IMG/VR virus record: IMGVR_UViG_3300044712_000112
Coordinates: 1-28,947 of that record
Direction: 5' to 3' (one strand)
From: a virus
Length of the DNA stretch: 28,947 nucleotides
Shown: in pieces, positions 28,844 to 28,947 of the stretch
Numbering within the stretch: the first letter of the stretch is position 1
How the letters are laid out: each line of letters starts with the position of its first letter
Made by a program: the position numbers and the translations under genes
Notes under the pieces: generated by a model
What the model saw: the letters and a program-made list of their open reading frames with translations, nothing else
What the model was told of the DNA's origin: nothing
Databases searched by the model: none

Positions 28844-28947
28844 AGGTTCTTTCAGTTAATAGGTCTTCCATTCTTTCAAGTGGGCTACGCGGTACACTAT
28901 TCGCGATGTGTTGAGCCAGTGCGTTGTAATCGAGTTGTTCGGTTGGA
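28833..28947 (-). CDS. C-terminal part of an unknown gene, cut by the window edge
   Basis: 37 codons are visible up to the TAA at 28833-28835: PTEQLDYNALAQHIANSVPR and then a short helix ending RTYVR. The stop lies inside the start of the zinc-ribbon gene, the usual overlap pattern. It is not in frame with the partial gene at bases 1-21 if the two ends are joined. Function unknown. Confidence 0.6.
   Translation of the reverse strand, partial: PTEQLDYNALAQHIANSVPRSPLERMEDLLTERTYVR

Noticed and set aside
28621-28845. Plus-strand ORF rich in Cys and Arg opposite the zinc-ribbon gene
   Set aside because: Antisense to a coupled minus-strand gene, with an implausible composition.
1-28947. A complete circular genome closed at the window ends
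   Set aside because: Joining base 28947 to base 1 leaves both partial genes out of frame with each other, and the expected start of the right-hand partial gene is not found, so sequence appears to be missing.
1-28947. CRISPR array, insertion sequence or integrase with att sites
   Set aside because: No spaced direct repeats of the right size, no transposase or recombinase motifs and no tRNA-derived attachment site were found; the cloverleaf at 23804 lacks an adjacent integrase.

Overview
This window is part of a tailed-bacteriophage genome whose host is most likely a member of the Bacteroidota (Flavobacteriia or a relative). The evidence is low-GC DNA, start codons preceded by A-rich stretches rather than Shine-Dalgarno sites, promoters of the Bacteroidota type (TTG, 19-21 bases, TAnnTTTG), and gene families typical of phages of this phylum: a DUF5681 protein, an XkdF-like protease, a DUF6712-like connector, and a tail protein with an N-terminal segment rich in YENE/SYSRTF-type motifs. 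No sheath or baseplate-wedge genes are visible and there is a tape measure, so a siphovirus-like particle is the best guess. No integrase or partition genes are seen.

Layout. (1) Positions 1-878, minus strand: a chain of small overlapping unknown genes read leftward from a consensus promoter at about 904-936 and running off the window. (2) 1036-2572, plus strand: a compact operon with a VRR-NUC nuclease, a sigma-factor-like protein, a Cys-rich protein with a basic tail, and a small membrane protein. It ends in a terminator-like element. (3) 2573-3004: a 432-base stretch without an intact gene but with raised GC and several hairpins. (4) 3005-22852, plus strand: MazG-like protein, DUF5681 protein, a tail-assembly chaperone with a programmed -1 frameshift, tail and fibre proteins, tape measure, then protease, scaffold, major capsid protein, tube-like protein, portal and connector, and finally holin, M15 endolysin, metallophosphoesterase and a spanin-like overlapping pair. 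(5) 22815-28947, minus strand: MazG-like and small proteins, a 313-base structured leader holding a tRNA-like cloverleaf, large terminase, C5 cytosine methyltransferase with a long ORF embedded in another frame, unknown replication-region genes, a DnaA domain IV-like protein, a small HTH protein, an SSB-like protein and a zinc-ribbon protein.

How it works together (inference). Both minus-strand blocks read leftward, so on a circular map they could be one early/replication operon fired from the divergent region at 879-1035, with the missing part of the genome between base 28947 and base 1. The plus strand would carry the regulator operon and then the morphogenesis and lysis genes. The two halves converge at 22815-22852, where the terminal genes overlap tail to tail. 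The window does not close on itself in frame, so it is probably not a complete genome.

Most notable. The 69-nt cloverleaf at 23804-23872 has near-canonical tRNA arm spacing and a TTCGA T-loop but no U33. It is preceded by a 13-codon ORF with tandem Trp codons and by nested hairpins. Also notable are the interlocked stems at 2613-2685, the -1 frameshift site at 4642-4648, the promoter-plus-terminator unit at the start of the gene at 17398, the alternate-frame ORF inside the methyltransferase, and the tail-before-head gene order.
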